Shown: positions 36,964 through 46,705, counted from the first letter of the stretch. The stretch: 64,000 bases of DNA from Rhizobium sp. SEMIA4064 (GCF_003025035.1 NZ_PYJN01000016.1:248001-312000), one strand, 5' to 3'. Notes: generated from the sequence alone by a model not told the origin. Program-made: numbers and translations.

Positions 36964-37131
36964 ATGAGTTCGGCCATGGCCACGCACGAAAGCCACCTTG
37001 CGCTCATTCTTTATGCCGGAGCAGTCATCGCGATGGGATGCATCTTGATCGTCGCGACGCTAATTGCGCCGGACCCCGATTATTCGAACCGCCTCCCGGC
37101 ATCGCCTTATGCAATAAATCATGTGCAATGA
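36964..37131 (+). CDS. Small membrane protein (55 aa)
   Basis: A 55-residue frame: a short start (MSSAMATHESH), a long hydrophobic segment (LALILYAGAVIAMGCILIVATLI) and a tail APDPDYSNRLPAS. One transmembrane helix is predicted. The ribosome site (AGAG) is weak, so the gene is less sure than the one at 36658. A possible EcfG promoter lies just upstream, giving a very short leader. Function unknown. Confidence 0.4.
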   Translation: MSSAMATHESHLALILYAGAVIAMGCILIVATLIAPDPDYSNRLPASPYAINHVQ

Positions 37132-37250
37132 AGTTGCGGCGATGGCGCTGACCATGCTCAGAGCGTGCACAGCCACGGAAGACGTCTGCAACGAAATCTG
37201 ATAGCATAACCGTCGTCTTCTGGATCGGCCATTTCACGATGGAGGGTCAC

Positions 37251-37517
37251 ATGGTCCGCACCCCTGCACTATCGTTCGCCTTCCTCATGCTCGCGCTGTC
37301 GACACTCAGTGCGGCAACCGTCGATCCAGCCACTGTGACCTGCAAAGAGTATAATTCGGATAGTCACCAAGGCATGCAGGACATAATCTCAGCAGTGTAT
37401 GATGCCACCAGAGGCGACCCAAAGCTTGGCACGCTCAAGGAAAGCAAATTGGGCGAAACCATCGACAAAGCCTGCGCTGCGAATCCAGACGCGAAGGTGA
37501 TCGACGCGCTGCACTGA
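37251..37517 (+). CDS. HdeA/HdeB-family periplasmic protein
   Basis: An 88-residue secreted protein: signal peptide (ALSFAFLMLALSTLSA), then a small helical domain with two cysteines (VTCKEY and KACAANPDAKV) placed as in HdeA, where they form the disulfide. HdeA-type proteins are periplasmic acid-stress chaperones; many rhizobial relatives are uncharacterised. Start ATG 37251, with GGAGG upstream; the ATG at 37239 is inside the ribosome site. Neighbours are small stress-type genes. Confidence 0.75.
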   Translation: MVRTPALSFAFLMLALSTLSAATVDPATVTCKEYNSDSHQGMQDIISAVYDATRGDPKLGTLKESKLGETIDKACAANPDAKVIDALH

Positions 37518-37532
37518 TCAGTGGTTCGTTGC

Positions 37533-37817
37533 TCAGGCAGAGCCATCCACCGGGCTATCCAGCTCCCGCATCGGCAGATATGAGTTCGTCTTCAGCCATT
37601 CCTTGAGGATGTAGCGGATCATGTCGTTTCGCGTCATACCGAGTTCGTCGGCGATGCTGGCAATCACGTCTTCTACATCGCCATCCAAGGCCACCGAGGC
37701 GGAATTTCTGAGCATCAACGCAGTTCGCCGCAATATGATCTGAAGTTCTGCACGCGACATATCCGCGACGCGGTTGGCGGCGTCTTCAAGCAAACCGGCA
37801 TACTCGCGTGTCGTCAT
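37533..37817 (-). CDS. Small protein with ribbon-helix-helix-like segment
   Basis: A 94-residue protein. The middle (VEDVIASIADELGMTRNDMIRYILKEWL) has the spacing of a ribbon-helix-helix or similar DNA-binding dimer (a short strand followed by two helices), while the first helix is amphipathic. GGAGG lies 5 bases before the ATG at 37817; the frame open to 37964 is ignored. It could be an antitoxin without a toxin or a local regulator. Function unknown. Confidence 0.6.
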   Translation of the reverse strand: MTTREYAGLLEDAANRVADMSRAELQIILRRTALMLRNSASVALDGDVEDVIASIADELGMTRNDMIRYILKEWLKTNSYLPMRELDSPVDGSA

Positions 37818-38754
37818 CCGGGCCCTCCTTTCGCAACGACGTATCGCGCCGTTAGCGAAACAGAACCCAGGCCCGCGAGGATTGTTCCCAACCGACGGCT
37901 CAGCGTCAACCGTGCTCAAGAGGCTTGCAGCCGGTGAATGGCTCAAATTCATCAACGGCGTCACGGAGAATGTGCGGCTCTAACCGCAGTCAACTGAGCG
38001 CGGAGCATCCTTCGGTGCACTTCTGCTTCGCAGCTCAGCCAATTCTTCTCATTTGGGGAAGGCTCTTAAGGGAAGGATATCGCCCTGGGCTCAATCAGAC
38101 GGGACCAATCAGTCCACTTACTGAAGCATCTTCGCAATGTGCGGCGGCTGTGGCACTGGGCTCTCGTGGCGCACTGAAGTGACCCCGGTAATAACAGCAA
38201 CTGCTGCAACCACTATATAAATAATGGTCCCTTTAGGCTTTCGGTCCGAGAGGCAATGCCTTGTCGACTCTAGCGAGCGCGAATGTTCAGACATCTTTTT
38301 CCTTTGGCGTTGACGGACATATACTTAGTCGATCAGTAGCGCCTAATGAATGGATAGAATCGCGTGCCTCCTTTGCAAGGGACGAATAGCAGTCGGTTCT
38401 GCCTGACTGCGGAGATGGAGGTGTTGGCAGATAGACTCACCGCAATAGTCGCTTGTCCGCTCTCCAAACGGAAGTATCGAATCGAGTCGCTTTGGCGATT
38501 AGGATCTTAGGCGGCTGGGGATCGCTATTGAGGAGAGTACCCAGCGCATGTGGGCGGCTGCGGCTCCCTGCATGAGCGCAAAATTCCCTTAGATCAATGT
38601 CAACATTTTGATCACGACGCAGGAGGCCGATGTTCGGGATTATTTCGGGACGTTGCGTTCTGCAGAAGGGATTTTGATGCTTCATGGCTCCCGCTCGAAT
38701 GGCGGAAGCTAATAAGCATTTTCAGCGATGTTCCTGACAAATCAAGAAGATAAA
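37818..38754. other. Gene-poor 0.9-kb stretch next to tRNA-Lys
   Basis: No frame here has both a ribosome site and a recognisable protein. An 82-residue minus-strand frame (38437-38685) looks accidental. No copy of the tRNA 3' end was seen, so an integrated element is not proven. Probably degenerate or regulatory DNA. Confidence 0.4.
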
Positions 38755-38830
<76 letters not shown>

Positions 38831-38955
38831 GTAACCGCTCGCTCGCGGTGTGACCGGGCATATAAATAGGATCGGTTTGATTGTCCAGCGGCCAGATGAA
38901 TTTTCTTTGGTTAATCGTCAAAAAAATTTCGAAGAGCCCCAAAAACCTTACAAAA

Positions 38956-39885
38956 TCAAAGCTCAAGAATTCCGGTCGCGACGCGTATGGCCTGACCGCC
39001 GATGCGGGCGTTGGCGATTTCGCCGCCGTCGATGTCGATATGGAGATGGATGAAGGAAGGGCGGCCCATCTCGACTCCTTGTTCGACGATGACCGGATGG
39101 TGGCCATCCGGCAGGCGGTCGAAGTGGTTGATGGCGCCGGAGAGCGCGGCCACCGCCGAGCCTGTTGCCGGGTCCTCGAGAATGCCCATCCCGACCGGGA
39201 ACATGCGGGCATGGAACTTGGCCGTGTGATTGAGCGCGCCGCGACAGTAGATGAAGGCCGAGGCGAGCGCACCGTCGACGAAGGGGACGGTCTTTTCCCA
39301 AAGCTGCGGATCGAACTCCATCCGCTCGGCCGAGCCGACATCGTGCACCGGCACCAGCAGGAACGGCACGCCGGCGCTCCAGATCGACGGCACATGATTC
39401 TCGAAACCGATCTCGGTGATCTTCAAGCTGAGTGCATTGGCGATATCGGCCCTGTCGAGAGGCAGCATGATCTGCTGTGACTTCCGCGGCAGGTCGAATT
39501 CGGCGAAACTCGCGCTCCTCTGCCGCAATCTCACAGCGCAGCGCACCGGCCCCACTCGCTCATCAAGAACCGAAACCAGATCGACGTCGCCGCCATGGCT
39601 GGCATGCGTCCGCTCGGCCAGCGCAATCGCCGTGCCAACGGTCGGGTGGCCGGCGAAAGGCAGCTCGCGGCCGGGCGTGAAGATGCGCAGGCTTGCCGTA
39701 TGCGCCGGATTTTGCGGCGGTAGAACGAACACCGTCTCGGAGAGATTCATTTCCTTGGCGATCGCCTGCATCGCCTCGTCATCCAATCCCTCGGCGTCGA
39801 AGATGACTGCCAGCGGATTGCCCGCGAGTTTGCTGTCGGTGAATACATCATAGACACTGAAGCTGCGGGCCACCCCTGCCTCCAT
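38956..39885 (-). CDS. PhzF-family isomerase-like protein
   Basis: A 309-residue protein of the PhzF/DapF-fold family: FSVYDVFTDSKLAGNPLAVI at the start, MNLSETVFV carrying the catalytic Glu, ELPFAGHPTVGTA, and the C-terminal repeat region MGILEDPATGSAVAALSGAI. The founding enzyme isomerises a phenazine precursor; most rhizobial relatives are of unknown substrate and probably serve general metabolism. No phenazine genes are nearby. It lies 70 bases after the NUDIX gene on the same strand and downstream of it. Confidence 0.9.
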   Translation of the reverse strand: MEAGVARSFSVYDVFTDSKLAGNPLAVIFDAEGLDDEAMQAIAKEMNLSETVFVLPPQNPAHTASLRIFTPGRELPFAGHPTVGTAIALAERTHASHGGDVDLVSVLDERVGPVRCAVRLRQRSASFAEFDLPRKSQQIMLPLDRADIANALSLKITEIGFENHVPSIWSAGVPFLLVPVHDVGSAERMEFDPQLWEKTVPFVDGALASAFIYCRGALNHTAKFHARMFPVGMGILEDPATGSAVAALSGAINHFDRLPDGHHPVIVEQGVEMGRPSFIHLHIDIDGGEIANARIGGQAIRVATGILEL

Positions 39886-39955
39886 TACGTGACTCTAGAC
39901 TGTAGAACCCTGCTCAACCATACATAACGGCAACGCATTTGAGCGCAAGCTAAAG

Positions 39956-40702
39956 CTATTCCTGACGACCGAAGAACCACGCAAGAATTGGCGGCATTGC
40001 CGCGCTGTAACGATGCGCCGCAGGATCGGCCGAACGAATGGCAACCGCGTCGTCGATTTCCTTTTCGTGGTCCACCAGCATATGCGCACGGATCCGCGTG
40101 AGCATCTCTTCCGCTGTCCAGGGAAACCGGAAGATGCGGAACAGCGTGACGGAAAGATTCTCATGCGTGGCGTAATAGCCCGGCTCTGCGACGGCATCGC
40201 CAAGATCGAGGCCGGTTTCCTCCATGACTTCGCGCCGCATGTTGCCCTCGATATCGCAGTGCCCGTCGACAATATCGTTTTCATCCATCGAACCCGCAGC
40301 GCAATAGACCTGGCCGGGATTGGCGGTATGCTCCGCCATACGGATGGCGATGATCGCGCCGTCGGAGGAGACGGCGACCGGAAAAGCAAAGACGTGGAAA
40401 CCGCCGCTGCGCTCCGCTTGTTTGCGCCACCACATGAATGTGGAGAACGGCGTAACATAGGCCTCGCCCTTCACGGCCTGCTCGCTGACCGACAAACGAT
40501 GCTGGAAGACCATCCGCCCATCGAAAAGTGCCGGATTGGCGGCGATCTCCTTCTCCCAGTTTTCCTGCGCCGCCTTGGCATTGCTGAGATGAAAGGGATG
40601 GTCGCCGGCAACAACGGCGAGATTAACGTGCGCGACCGGGAATACGGTCTTTTCCGGTGGCCAGGCGGCCACATCGTTTCGCAATTTGAAAGCGTGGGTC
40701 AT
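39956..40702 (-). CDS. NUDIX hydrolase
   Basis: A 248-residue NUDIX protein. The Nudix box is degenerate at its start (AGSMDENDIVDG...) but keeps REVMEETGLDL, the REXXEEXG catalytic core, with the preceding N-terminal region of about 120 residues and VFAFPVAVSSDGAIIAIRM. The family cleaves nucleoside diphosphates linked to another group. The start ATG 40702 overlaps the stop of the upstream nuclease-like gene (ATGA), so the two are translationally coupled. Substrate unknown. Confidence 0.85.
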   Translation of the reverse strand: MTHAFKLRNDVAAWPPEKTVFPVAHVNLAVVAGDHPFHLSNAKAAQENWEKEIAANPALFDGRMVFQHRLSVSEQAVKGEAYVTPFSTFMWWRKQAERSGGFHVFAFPVAVSSDGAIIAIRMAEHTANPGQVYCAAGSMDENDIVDGHCDIEGNMRREVMEETGLDLGDAVAEPGYYATHENLSVTLFRIFRFPWTAEEMLTRIRAHMLVDHEKEIDDAVAIRSADPAAHRYSAAMPPILAWFFGRQE

Positions 40703-41811
40703 AGTAGATCCAATGTCATGACTACGGGGCAATGATCGGAGGCCTTCGGCCTATCCCAACCGGTGCGTGGATAACGTTCTACCTCTTGTCCGGGCGGAAA
40801 TATGGTACGGAAAGGCTGACCGGAGCGAACGACGTCGGGCAAGCGCGCCGCATTGGCACGCGCCAAGGCCGGAGACAGCCAGATATAGTCGAGCTGGCAA
40901 AGCCACTGCTCCTGCGGCCCGCGGGCGTGATACAGCGTCCAGCGATCCAAGGCATCGCGCCGACGCATGACGTTTTCAGCGAAACCGTCCTTACTGAAGA
41001 CATCGAGCGCGCTGCTCTCTTCATCGCGATGCTTGAAGCGATAGCCGGTATGGCGTGTGCCGATGACGTCGACGCGCTCCTGATAGTCATTCATATCGCC
41101 GCAGATGGCGAAATTCTTCTTGGCCGTATGACCGGCGCCAAAACGGTTTTCGATGATGCGGCGTACGCCAAGCGTCTCGGCGCGGCGGACCGGCATGGTC
41201 GAATCGCGACCATCGACACCTTCCCGCCCTGGCCCCATCGATTTCAGATGCACGACATAGAGAGAAAGCGGAACGCCACCGATGGTCAAATCAAGCTCCA
41301 GGCAATCGCGCTTGAAGATCTTGTCGTCCACATGCAGGCCAAGTTCCGCCAGTTCATCGCTGAAAAGGCCGAAATCTCGATAAGTCACCATGGCGTGACT
41401 TTTGATATCCCTGAGCACGATCGGCTGCCCGTCACGCGTCTCCTCGCGCATCATCACGGCAACATCGATACCCCTGGCGTCATTGCCCTCGATCAGGAAT
41501 TTCTGCCGGTAGCCATTGCCGACCATGCGGTAGAGATAGCCGTATTCGAAGGCCTGCAGCGCCGCCATGCTGTCGACTTCCTGCAGGCAAATGATGTCGG
41601 CATCCGCATCGGCTATCGCAAGCGCCGTCATCTGCCTCGTATCGTCGGTAGCGGCCACCACGCGCGCTGCTTCCAGTTGCTGGTAGATGATCTCGTTCTG
41701 CACATCGAACAGCTTCAACACACGGTCCTGGCGCAACTGATTGCGGAAACCGGTGTAATCGAAACGGGTCAGCAGGTTTTCGACATTGAAGGTGGCAAGG
41801 CGCAGGGACAT
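40699..41811 (-). CDS. Endonuclease/exonuclease/phosphatase-family protein
   Basis: A 370-residue protein of the DNase I-like superfamily (PF03372). Motifs: LATFNVENLL, IICLQEVDSMAALQAFE (catalytic Glu), YVVHLKSMG, NFAICGDMNDYQ and the terminal SDHCPVVM. It could be a nuclease, an inositol-phosphate or other phosphodiesterase. No signal peptide. Coupled to the NUDIX gene (4-base overlap) and 47 bases after the 2-oxoglutarate oxygenase gene. Confidence 0.88.
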   Translation of the reverse strand: MSLRLATFNVENLLTRFDYTGFRNQLRQDRVLKLFDVQNEIIYQQLEAARVVAATDDTRQMTALAIADADADIICLQEVDSMAALQAFEYGYLYRMVGNGYRQKFLIEGNDARGIDVAVMMREETRDGQPIVLRDIKSHAMVTYRDFGLFSDELAELGLHVDDKIFKRDCLELDLTIGGVPLSLYVVHLKSMGPGREGVDGRDSTMPVRRAETLGVRRIIENRFGAGHTAKKNFAICGDMNDYQERVDVIGTRHTGYRFKHRDEESSALDVFSKDGFAENVMRRRDALDRWTLYHARGPQEQWLCQLDYIWLSPALARANAARLPDVVRSGQPFRTIFPPGQEVERYPRTGWDRPKASDHCPVVMTLDLL

Positions 41812-41858
41812 CTGGCATTCCGGTTTGTGTAGATATGAGCCGGCTTAGCTCGCCCAAA

Positions 41859-42854
41859 TCAATTGGGCTTGGCCGTGACGGTCGATTTGAACTTGCCCAT
41901 GAGATAGGGGCCGGAGAGAACGGGGGCATATTTCGGCTCCTCGCCCGGCGGAAGGCACGACGGCAGACAGGCGATCTCGGCAAACCAGTTCGGCTGGTGA
42001 AAGAACGCCAGCGACTGCCGTCGTTGCATGCCGCCTTCTTCGGGTGGCGGATTGACGACGCGGTGCACCGTCGAAACCCAGCGATCATTGGTCCACAGCG
42101 CCATCAGGTCACCGATATTGATGACAAAAGAGCCGGGTACCGGAGGCACCGGCGTCCATTGACCGTCCGGCGCGATGATCTCCAGCCCCTTGGAGCCCGG
42201 CTGCGGCAGCAGGATCGTCAGGCTGCCGTAATCGGTATGAGCCCCGGCACGCAACTGGCCCGGCTGTGGCGGGACACGCTGCTCGGGATAATTCAGCGCC
42301 CTGAGCGCGCTAATCGGTGCGTCGACGTAGCCGTCGAAGAAGTGCTCGTCGAGACCGAGTGCGATGGCAAAGACGCGCATGATCCGCGCTGCCAAATCCT
42401 CCATCGAACGGTAATAGGCCTTCCACGCCTCTGCAAAGCCTTCCGGGCCGTCCGGCCAGATGGTGGCGGCATAGCAGAAGCCGAGCGCTTCCGGGTCGGT
42501 CATGCCGGCCGGCACGGCAGGCGGCCCGCCATTGAAACTCTCCTTGAGATCGGGCGGCGTGTCGATATTGCGCGATTTCGAGAGTGCTTCGGTGCCCGGT
42601 CCGAGATAGCCATAGGGGTAGCCGGGATACGGCGCTTTTGCCCGTTGCTTGACATCGGCGGGCCGATCAAAAAAAGCCCGCGTCTTTGCCCATATGGCTC
42701 CGATCACAGCCTCATCGACACCATGGTTGGCAATCGCCAGAAAGCCGGTCGAACGGCAGATCTCGTCGACCTCTGCACCAAGCCGCCTCTTCTCCCCTTC
42801 GCCGGCCGCCTCGAAGGCGCCGAGATCGAAGATCGGGAAGTTGTGATCGGACAT
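41859..42854 (-). CDS. 2-oxoglutarate/Fe(II)-dependent oxygenase (isopenicillin N synthase-like)
   Basis: A 331-residue enzyme of the IPNS/flavone synthase-like class. An N-terminal DIOX_N domain (FPIFDLGAF) is followed by the Fe(II) site: HTDYGSLTIL gives the His-Asp, VHRVVNP the distal His, and RQSLAFF the Arg that binds 2-oxoglutarate. GAHTDYG is the strongest signature. Start ATG 42854 with GGGAG 7 bases upstream; the frame open to 42953 overlaps the ATPase gene end. It follows an Fbp-type importer, so it may oxidise a compound brought in by it. Substrate unknown. Confidence 0.88.
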   Translation of the reverse strand: MSDHNFPIFDLGAFEAAGEGEKRRLGAEVDEICRSTGFLAIANHGVDEAVIGAIWAKTRAFFDRPADVKQRAKAPYPGYPYGYLGPGTEALSKSRNIDTPPDLKESFNGGPPAVPAGMTDPEALGFCYAATIWPDGPEGFAEAWKAYYRSMEDLAARIMRVFAIALGLDEHFFDGYVDAPISALRALNYPEQRVPPQPGQLRAGAHTDYGSLTILLPQPGSKGLEIIAPDGQWTPVPPVPGSFVINIGDLMALWTNDRWVSTVHRVVNPPPEEGGMQRRQSLAFFHQPNWFAEIACLPSCLPPGEEPKYAPVLSGPYLMGKFKSTVTAKPN

Positions 42855-42940
42855 GGCGCGACTCCCATTCGTGACATCGGGCAACTCAAGCACAGGTAAA
42901 AGCGGCGAACAACCGTATTGTCTTCTGCTCACGACACCGA

Positions 42941-43972
42941 TCATAGCCGCCATGCCGACCGAACGGCGACCGCATAGATATCGCCCGGTTTCACCGCCTC
43001 GCGGCTATAGGCCCGGAGCACCTGACCATCCGGCAGCGACAGCCGCAATGCATAGCGCTCGCCTTCGTAAAGGACGGATTCCACCCTGCAAGAGATGCCC
43101 TCAGCATCGGCGACAACATCCTCGGGCCGAATAAGGATATTGGCATGCAAGGTCTTGTCCTCCTGCTCCCTCCAAATCATCTTCAGCGCCGGCCAATCGA
43201 TAAGCCGCGGCTTACCATCCGGAATGGCGAGCGACAGAATCGCACCCTGCCCCACCAATCCGCCGACCAGCCGTCCCTCCGGCCGTGCATAGATTTCCGC
43301 CGGGGCTGCGACCTGCAGCAGCCGTCCCTCGGACATGACGGCGACATCCGTCGCCAGTGCCATCGCCTCGCTCTGGTCGTGGGTGACATAGACCATGGTG
43401 GCGCCGGAGCGCTGATGGAATTCGCGGAAGGTCTCCTCCATCTCCTTCTTGAGATGACGATCGAGATTGGCAAGCGGCTCATCCAGCAGCACGACATCCG
43501 GCGATGTCACCAGGCAGCGCGCCAGCGCCACGCGCTGACGCTGGCCGCCGGAAAGATCCGCAGGCCGCCGTTCGGCGTAGTCGTCCAGGCGTACGGTCGA
43601 CAAAGCCTCGCGCACCTTCTGACGGTAGCGCTCGCCGGAAATGCCGCGCACTTTCAGCGGATAGCCGACATTGGCGGCAACGTTCATATGCGGCCAAAGG
43701 GCGTAGGATTGGAACACCATCGCCATGTTGCGCCGCTCCGGCGGCAACATGTTCGCGGCATCGGCCAGCAGACGTTCGCCGAGATGGATCGAACCATCCG
43801 TCGGCTGCTCGAAGCCTGCGATCATTCTCAGTACCGTCGTTTTGCCGCAGCCGGACGGCCCGAGCAGCGCCAGGAAACCACCTTCTCGGACCTCCAGCGA
43901 CAGCGCCTTGACCGCCGGGCGGCCACCCGTGCCGAAATCCTTGCTGACGTGATTGAGAATCAGCTTCGCCAC
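42941..43972 (-). CDS. Fbp/Pot-type ABC transporter ATPase
   Basis: A 343-residue ATPase with Walker A LLGPSGCGKTT, Q-loop in VFQSYALWPHMN, signature DLSGGQRQRVALAR, Walker B VVLLDEPLANLD and switch His in YVTHDQSEAMA. The C-terminal 100 residues are a TOBE-like regulatory domain. Length and order match FbpC/PotA-type importers. Its start overlaps the permease stop by 13 bases, indicating coupling. Confidence 0.92.
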   Translation of the reverse strand: MAKLILNHVSKDFGTGGRPAVKALSLEVREGGFLALLGPSGCGKTTVLRMIAGFEQPTDGSIHLGERLLADAANMLPPERRNMAMVFQSYALWPHMNVAANVGYPLKVRGISGERYRQKVREALSTVRLDDYAERRPADLSGGQRQRVALARCLVTSPDVVLLDEPLANLDRHLKKEMEETFREFHQRSGATMVYVTHDQSEAMALATDVAVMSEGRLLQVAAPAEIYARPEGRLVGGLVGQGAILSLAIPDGKPRLIDWPALKMIWREQEDKTLHANILIRPEDVVADAEGISCRVESVLYEGERYALRLSLPDGQVLRAYSREAVKPGDIYAVAVRSAWRL

Positions 43973-45654
43973 GGCACCACTCCCTTCGGCAGGCGCTTGG
44001 CCAGAATTTCCAGCACCAGCATCATGGTGACCACCATGGCGATGACGATGACCGACATGGCGGAGGCGAGATCGGCGCTGCCGCCGTCATCGAGATTGTA
44101 GATGACGACGCCGAGCGTCTGCGTGCCTGCCGACCAGAGCAAAGCGGAAACGGTCAGCTCGTTGCAGGCGATGAGAAAGACCAGGATGACCGAAGCGCCC
44201 GCCGCCGGCGCGATCAGCGGTACGATGATATCGGCCAGGCGGCGGAAGAAACCGGCGCCCGAGAGACGTGCTGCCTCCTCCAGCGCCGGATCGAGCTGCA
44301 GAAAAGCGCTCATCACCGGCTTGAGGCTGACGGCGAAATAGGCCGAGAAATAGGCGAGCAGAATGATCCAGATCGTGCCGTAAAGCGTGATGTTGAGAAC
44401 CGGCAGCGGCGCTGCGAAAACCAGGATGAAGCAAACGGCGACGATAATTCCTGGCAGCGAATAGGGAATTTCGATCAGCGCGCCGACGATCCGGCTCAGC
44501 ATATCCTTGCGCCGCGTCAGGGAGTAAGCCGCCAGCACAGTCACCGCGAGGAGACCAAGCGCCGTCATGCTGGAAAGGAACAAGGAATTGGAGAAAGCAA
44601 CGCGCGTCACCGCCTGCCGAAACAGGATTTCGGTGAAGGCATGCAGCGAGGCCGTCTTGACGGTCAGAGGCACGCCATAGGCCGGTACCAGCGCGCCGGC
44701 GACCAGCGCGAAGAACGGCGCGACCAGCATGATGAACAGGATCGCCCAAAGCAGCGGCACGGCCGCAAGACGCCAACGGCCGAGCGCGAAGGCGGCGGAG
44801 GCACCGGAAAGGCCGATGACGCGGTAATCCCGCCCCTTCAACGCCCTGCCCTGTACAGCAAGCCCGGCAACCGAAATCACCGCGATCATCGTCGACAGCA
44901 CGGCGATATCACCGAATGTGCGCGGGCCAAAACTGGAGAATTTGGTGAAGATCAGCGTCGACAAGGTGAAGATCGAAGCTGGAATGCCGAGGATCGCCGG
45001 GATACCGAAATTGCCGACAGAAGAGACAAAGGCGATGGCGGCGCCGGCAATGACACCGGGCAGTGACAACGGCAGAATGATGTCGCGGAACACGCGAAAT
45101 CCGGAAGCACCCGAAAGCCTGGCCGCCTCGACACCATCGCGCGGCAGCGCCATCAGGCCGGCCCGGAGCGCGAGATAGACCAGCGGCGCGTGCTGTACAC
45201 CATAAAGCAGTGCAATGCCGCCGACGGAATAAAGCGGCCGCGGCGAGCCGAGCGGCGGTGCAATGTGCAGCGCCTTCAACAAGGGGCTGGATGGGCCGGA
45301 CATCTGCACCCAGGCAAGTGCCGTCACCTGCGGCGGGATCATCATCGGCAGGACGAAAAGAAAGCCGAGCGGCCCCCTACCCGGAATGTCGGTCAATGTC
45401 AGCAGGAAGGCAAAGAGGCAGCCGAGCATCACAGAAATGACCGTACCGAACACGGCGGTCTCGACCGTATACCAAGTCGAACGCCAAAGAGCGGGATCGG
45501 TGATCAGTTCATGGGCCCCGCCGCGCAGCAGCGCCCCGATGCCAACCTCCGCCAGCCGCGCCAGGGGCAGCACGCTCAAGAGCATCACGATGACAACGAC
45601 AAAAGGAAACAGCCAGGTCGGCTGGCTGTTTCCCCTACGCACATATCCGTACAT
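43960..45654 (-). CDS. Fbp-type ABC permease (fused, two transmembrane halves)
   Basis: A 564-residue inner-membrane permease with about 12 hydrophobic segments in two related halves, as in FbpB. The EAA motifs are VEAARLSGASGFRVFRDIILPLSLPG in the first half and EEAARLSGAGFFRRLADIIVPLIAP in the second, which contact the ATPase. Such permeases take up ferric iron, thiamine, phosphonates or polyols. The partner binding protein lies 16 bases upstream. Confidence 0.92.
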   Translation of the reverse strand: MYGYVRRGNSQPTWLFPFVVVIVMLLSVLPLARLAEVGIGALLRGGAHELITDPALWRSTWYTVETAVFGTVISVMLGCLFAFLLTLTDIPGRGPLGFLFVLPMMIPPQVTALAWVQMSGPSSPLLKALHIAPPLGSPRPLYSVGGIALLYGVQHAPLVYLALRAGLMALPRDGVEAARLSGASGFRVFRDIILPLSLPGVIAGAAIAFVSSVGNFGIPAILGIPASIFTLSTLIFTKFSSFGPRTFGDIAVLSTMIAVISVAGLAVQGRALKGRDYRVIGLSGASAAFALGRWRLAAVPLLWAILFIMLVAPFFALVAGALVPAYGVPLTVKTASLHAFTEILFRQAVTRVAFSNSLFLSSMTALGLLAVTVLAAYSLTRRKDMLSRIVGALIEIPYSLPGIIVAVCFILVFAAPLPVLNITLYGTIWIILLAYFSAYFAVSLKPVMSAFLQLDPALEEAARLSGAGFFRRLADIIVPLIAPAAGASVILVFLIACNELTVSALLWSAGTQTLGVVIYNLDDGGSADLASAMSVIVIAMVVTMMLVLEILAKRLPKGVVPWRS

Positions 45655-45670
45655 CGACCGTCCGATTGGA

Positions 45671-46651
45671 TCACTTCGATCCGTAGTAGGAAGAGAAGGT
45701 CTTCAGATCCTGGTCGGTGTTCTTCAGAGCTTCGGCCGCATTCAACGGCAAAACTTTGATGCTGTCACGCGCCGGGAAACCGGCGGGCAGCGACATGCCG
45801 TTGCGGGCGGGAATATAGCCGAGCTTCAGGAAGCCTTGCTGGCCTTTTTCCGACAGAGCGTAATCGACGAACTTCTTGGCGGCGTCTACATGCTTGGCGC
45901 TGGCGAGGATGCCGACCGGCTCGGTCACGGCCGAAACGCCTTCGGTCGGGAAAACGAACTCCAGGGGCGCACCCTTGGCCTTTTCGCGGATCGGCATGTA
46001 GTCGACGACCATGCCGTAAGCCTTCTCGCCGGAAGCAACGGCCTTGAGCACCGCGCCATTGCCGCCGGAAGCGATTGCGCCATTGGCAGCAAGGTTCTTG
46101 TAATAATCCCAGCCGAGGCTACCGACGCCGGTAAGCGTCTGCGCGTGAATGAGAGCCGCACCCGAAGCGAGCGGGCTAGGCATGGCAACAAGGCCCTTGG
46201 CCCCCGGCTTGGTCAGATCCTGCCAGCTCGTCGGCTTCATCGAGGCGGCCGTGTTGTAGACGATGCCGGTCGTGATCAGCTTGGTGGAATAATAATAGCC
46301 GTCGGCATCGTAGAGCGACGGATCGTAATTTGCGGCTTCGGGCGACTTATAGGCCAGCAGCTTTCCGGCTTCCTTCAAACGCTCCAGCGTCACCGTATCG
46401 GCGATCAGAAGAACGTCGGCGACCGGAGCACCAGCCTGGATTTCCGCCTGCAGCTTGGCAATGATCTGCGGGGTACCGTCGCGAACCCAATCGACCTTGA
46501 TGCCGGGATTGGCAGCCATGAAGCCATCGACGGTTGCCTGTGCATCTTCGTTCGGCTGGCTGGTGTAGAGCACGAGGTCGGCGGCCGCAGCCGAGCCGGA
46601 GAAAAGGGCGACGGCCAACAGGCCGGCGAGAGCGGAAACAAACGTCTTCAT
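45671..46651 (-). CDS. ABC transporter substrate-binding protein (FbpA/family 1)
   Basis: A 326-residue binding protein with signal peptide (FVSALAGLLAVALFSGSAAA, cut before ADLVLYT). The opening LVLYTSQPNEDAQATVDGF and the closing GYIPARNG are typical of the FbpA/thiamine/2-aminoethylphosphonate class. Several tyrosines (YDADGYYYSTKL) may bind metal or an aromatic ligand. Cargo uncertain: Fe3+ is the best-known for this architecture. Start ATG 46651 (MKTFVSAL); the frame open to 46723 is not supported. First gene of the minus-strand run ending with PhzF. Confidence 0.88.
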   Translation of the reverse strand: MKTFVSALAGLLAVALFSGSAAAADLVLYTSQPNEDAQATVDGFMAANPGIKVDWVRDGTPQIIAKLQAEIQAGAPVADVLLIADTVTLERLKEAGKLLAYKSPEAANYDPSLYDADGYYYSTKLITTGIVYNTAASMKPTSWQDLTKPGAKGLVAMPSPLASGAALIHAQTLTGVGSLGWDYYKNLAANGAIASGGNGAVLKAVASGEKAYGMVVDYMPIREKAKGAPLEFVFPTEGVSAVTEPVGILASAKHVDAAKKFVDYALSEKGQQGFLKLGYIPARNGMSLPAGFPARDSIKVLPLNAAEALKNTDQDLKTFSSYYGSK

Positions 46652-46705
46652 GAAGCGTCCTCGGCTGAGTGATGAGAAGGGTTCCTTAGCGAGGCCGGTT
46701 AACAT

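Noticed and set aside
38437..38685. 82-residue minus-strand frame near tRNA-Lys
   Set aside because: No ribosome site, no domain and irregular composition.
41835..42899. 354-residue plus-strand frame over the oxygenase gene
   Set aside because: Antisense to a clear 2-oxoglutarate oxygenase with intact active site; no domain on this strand.
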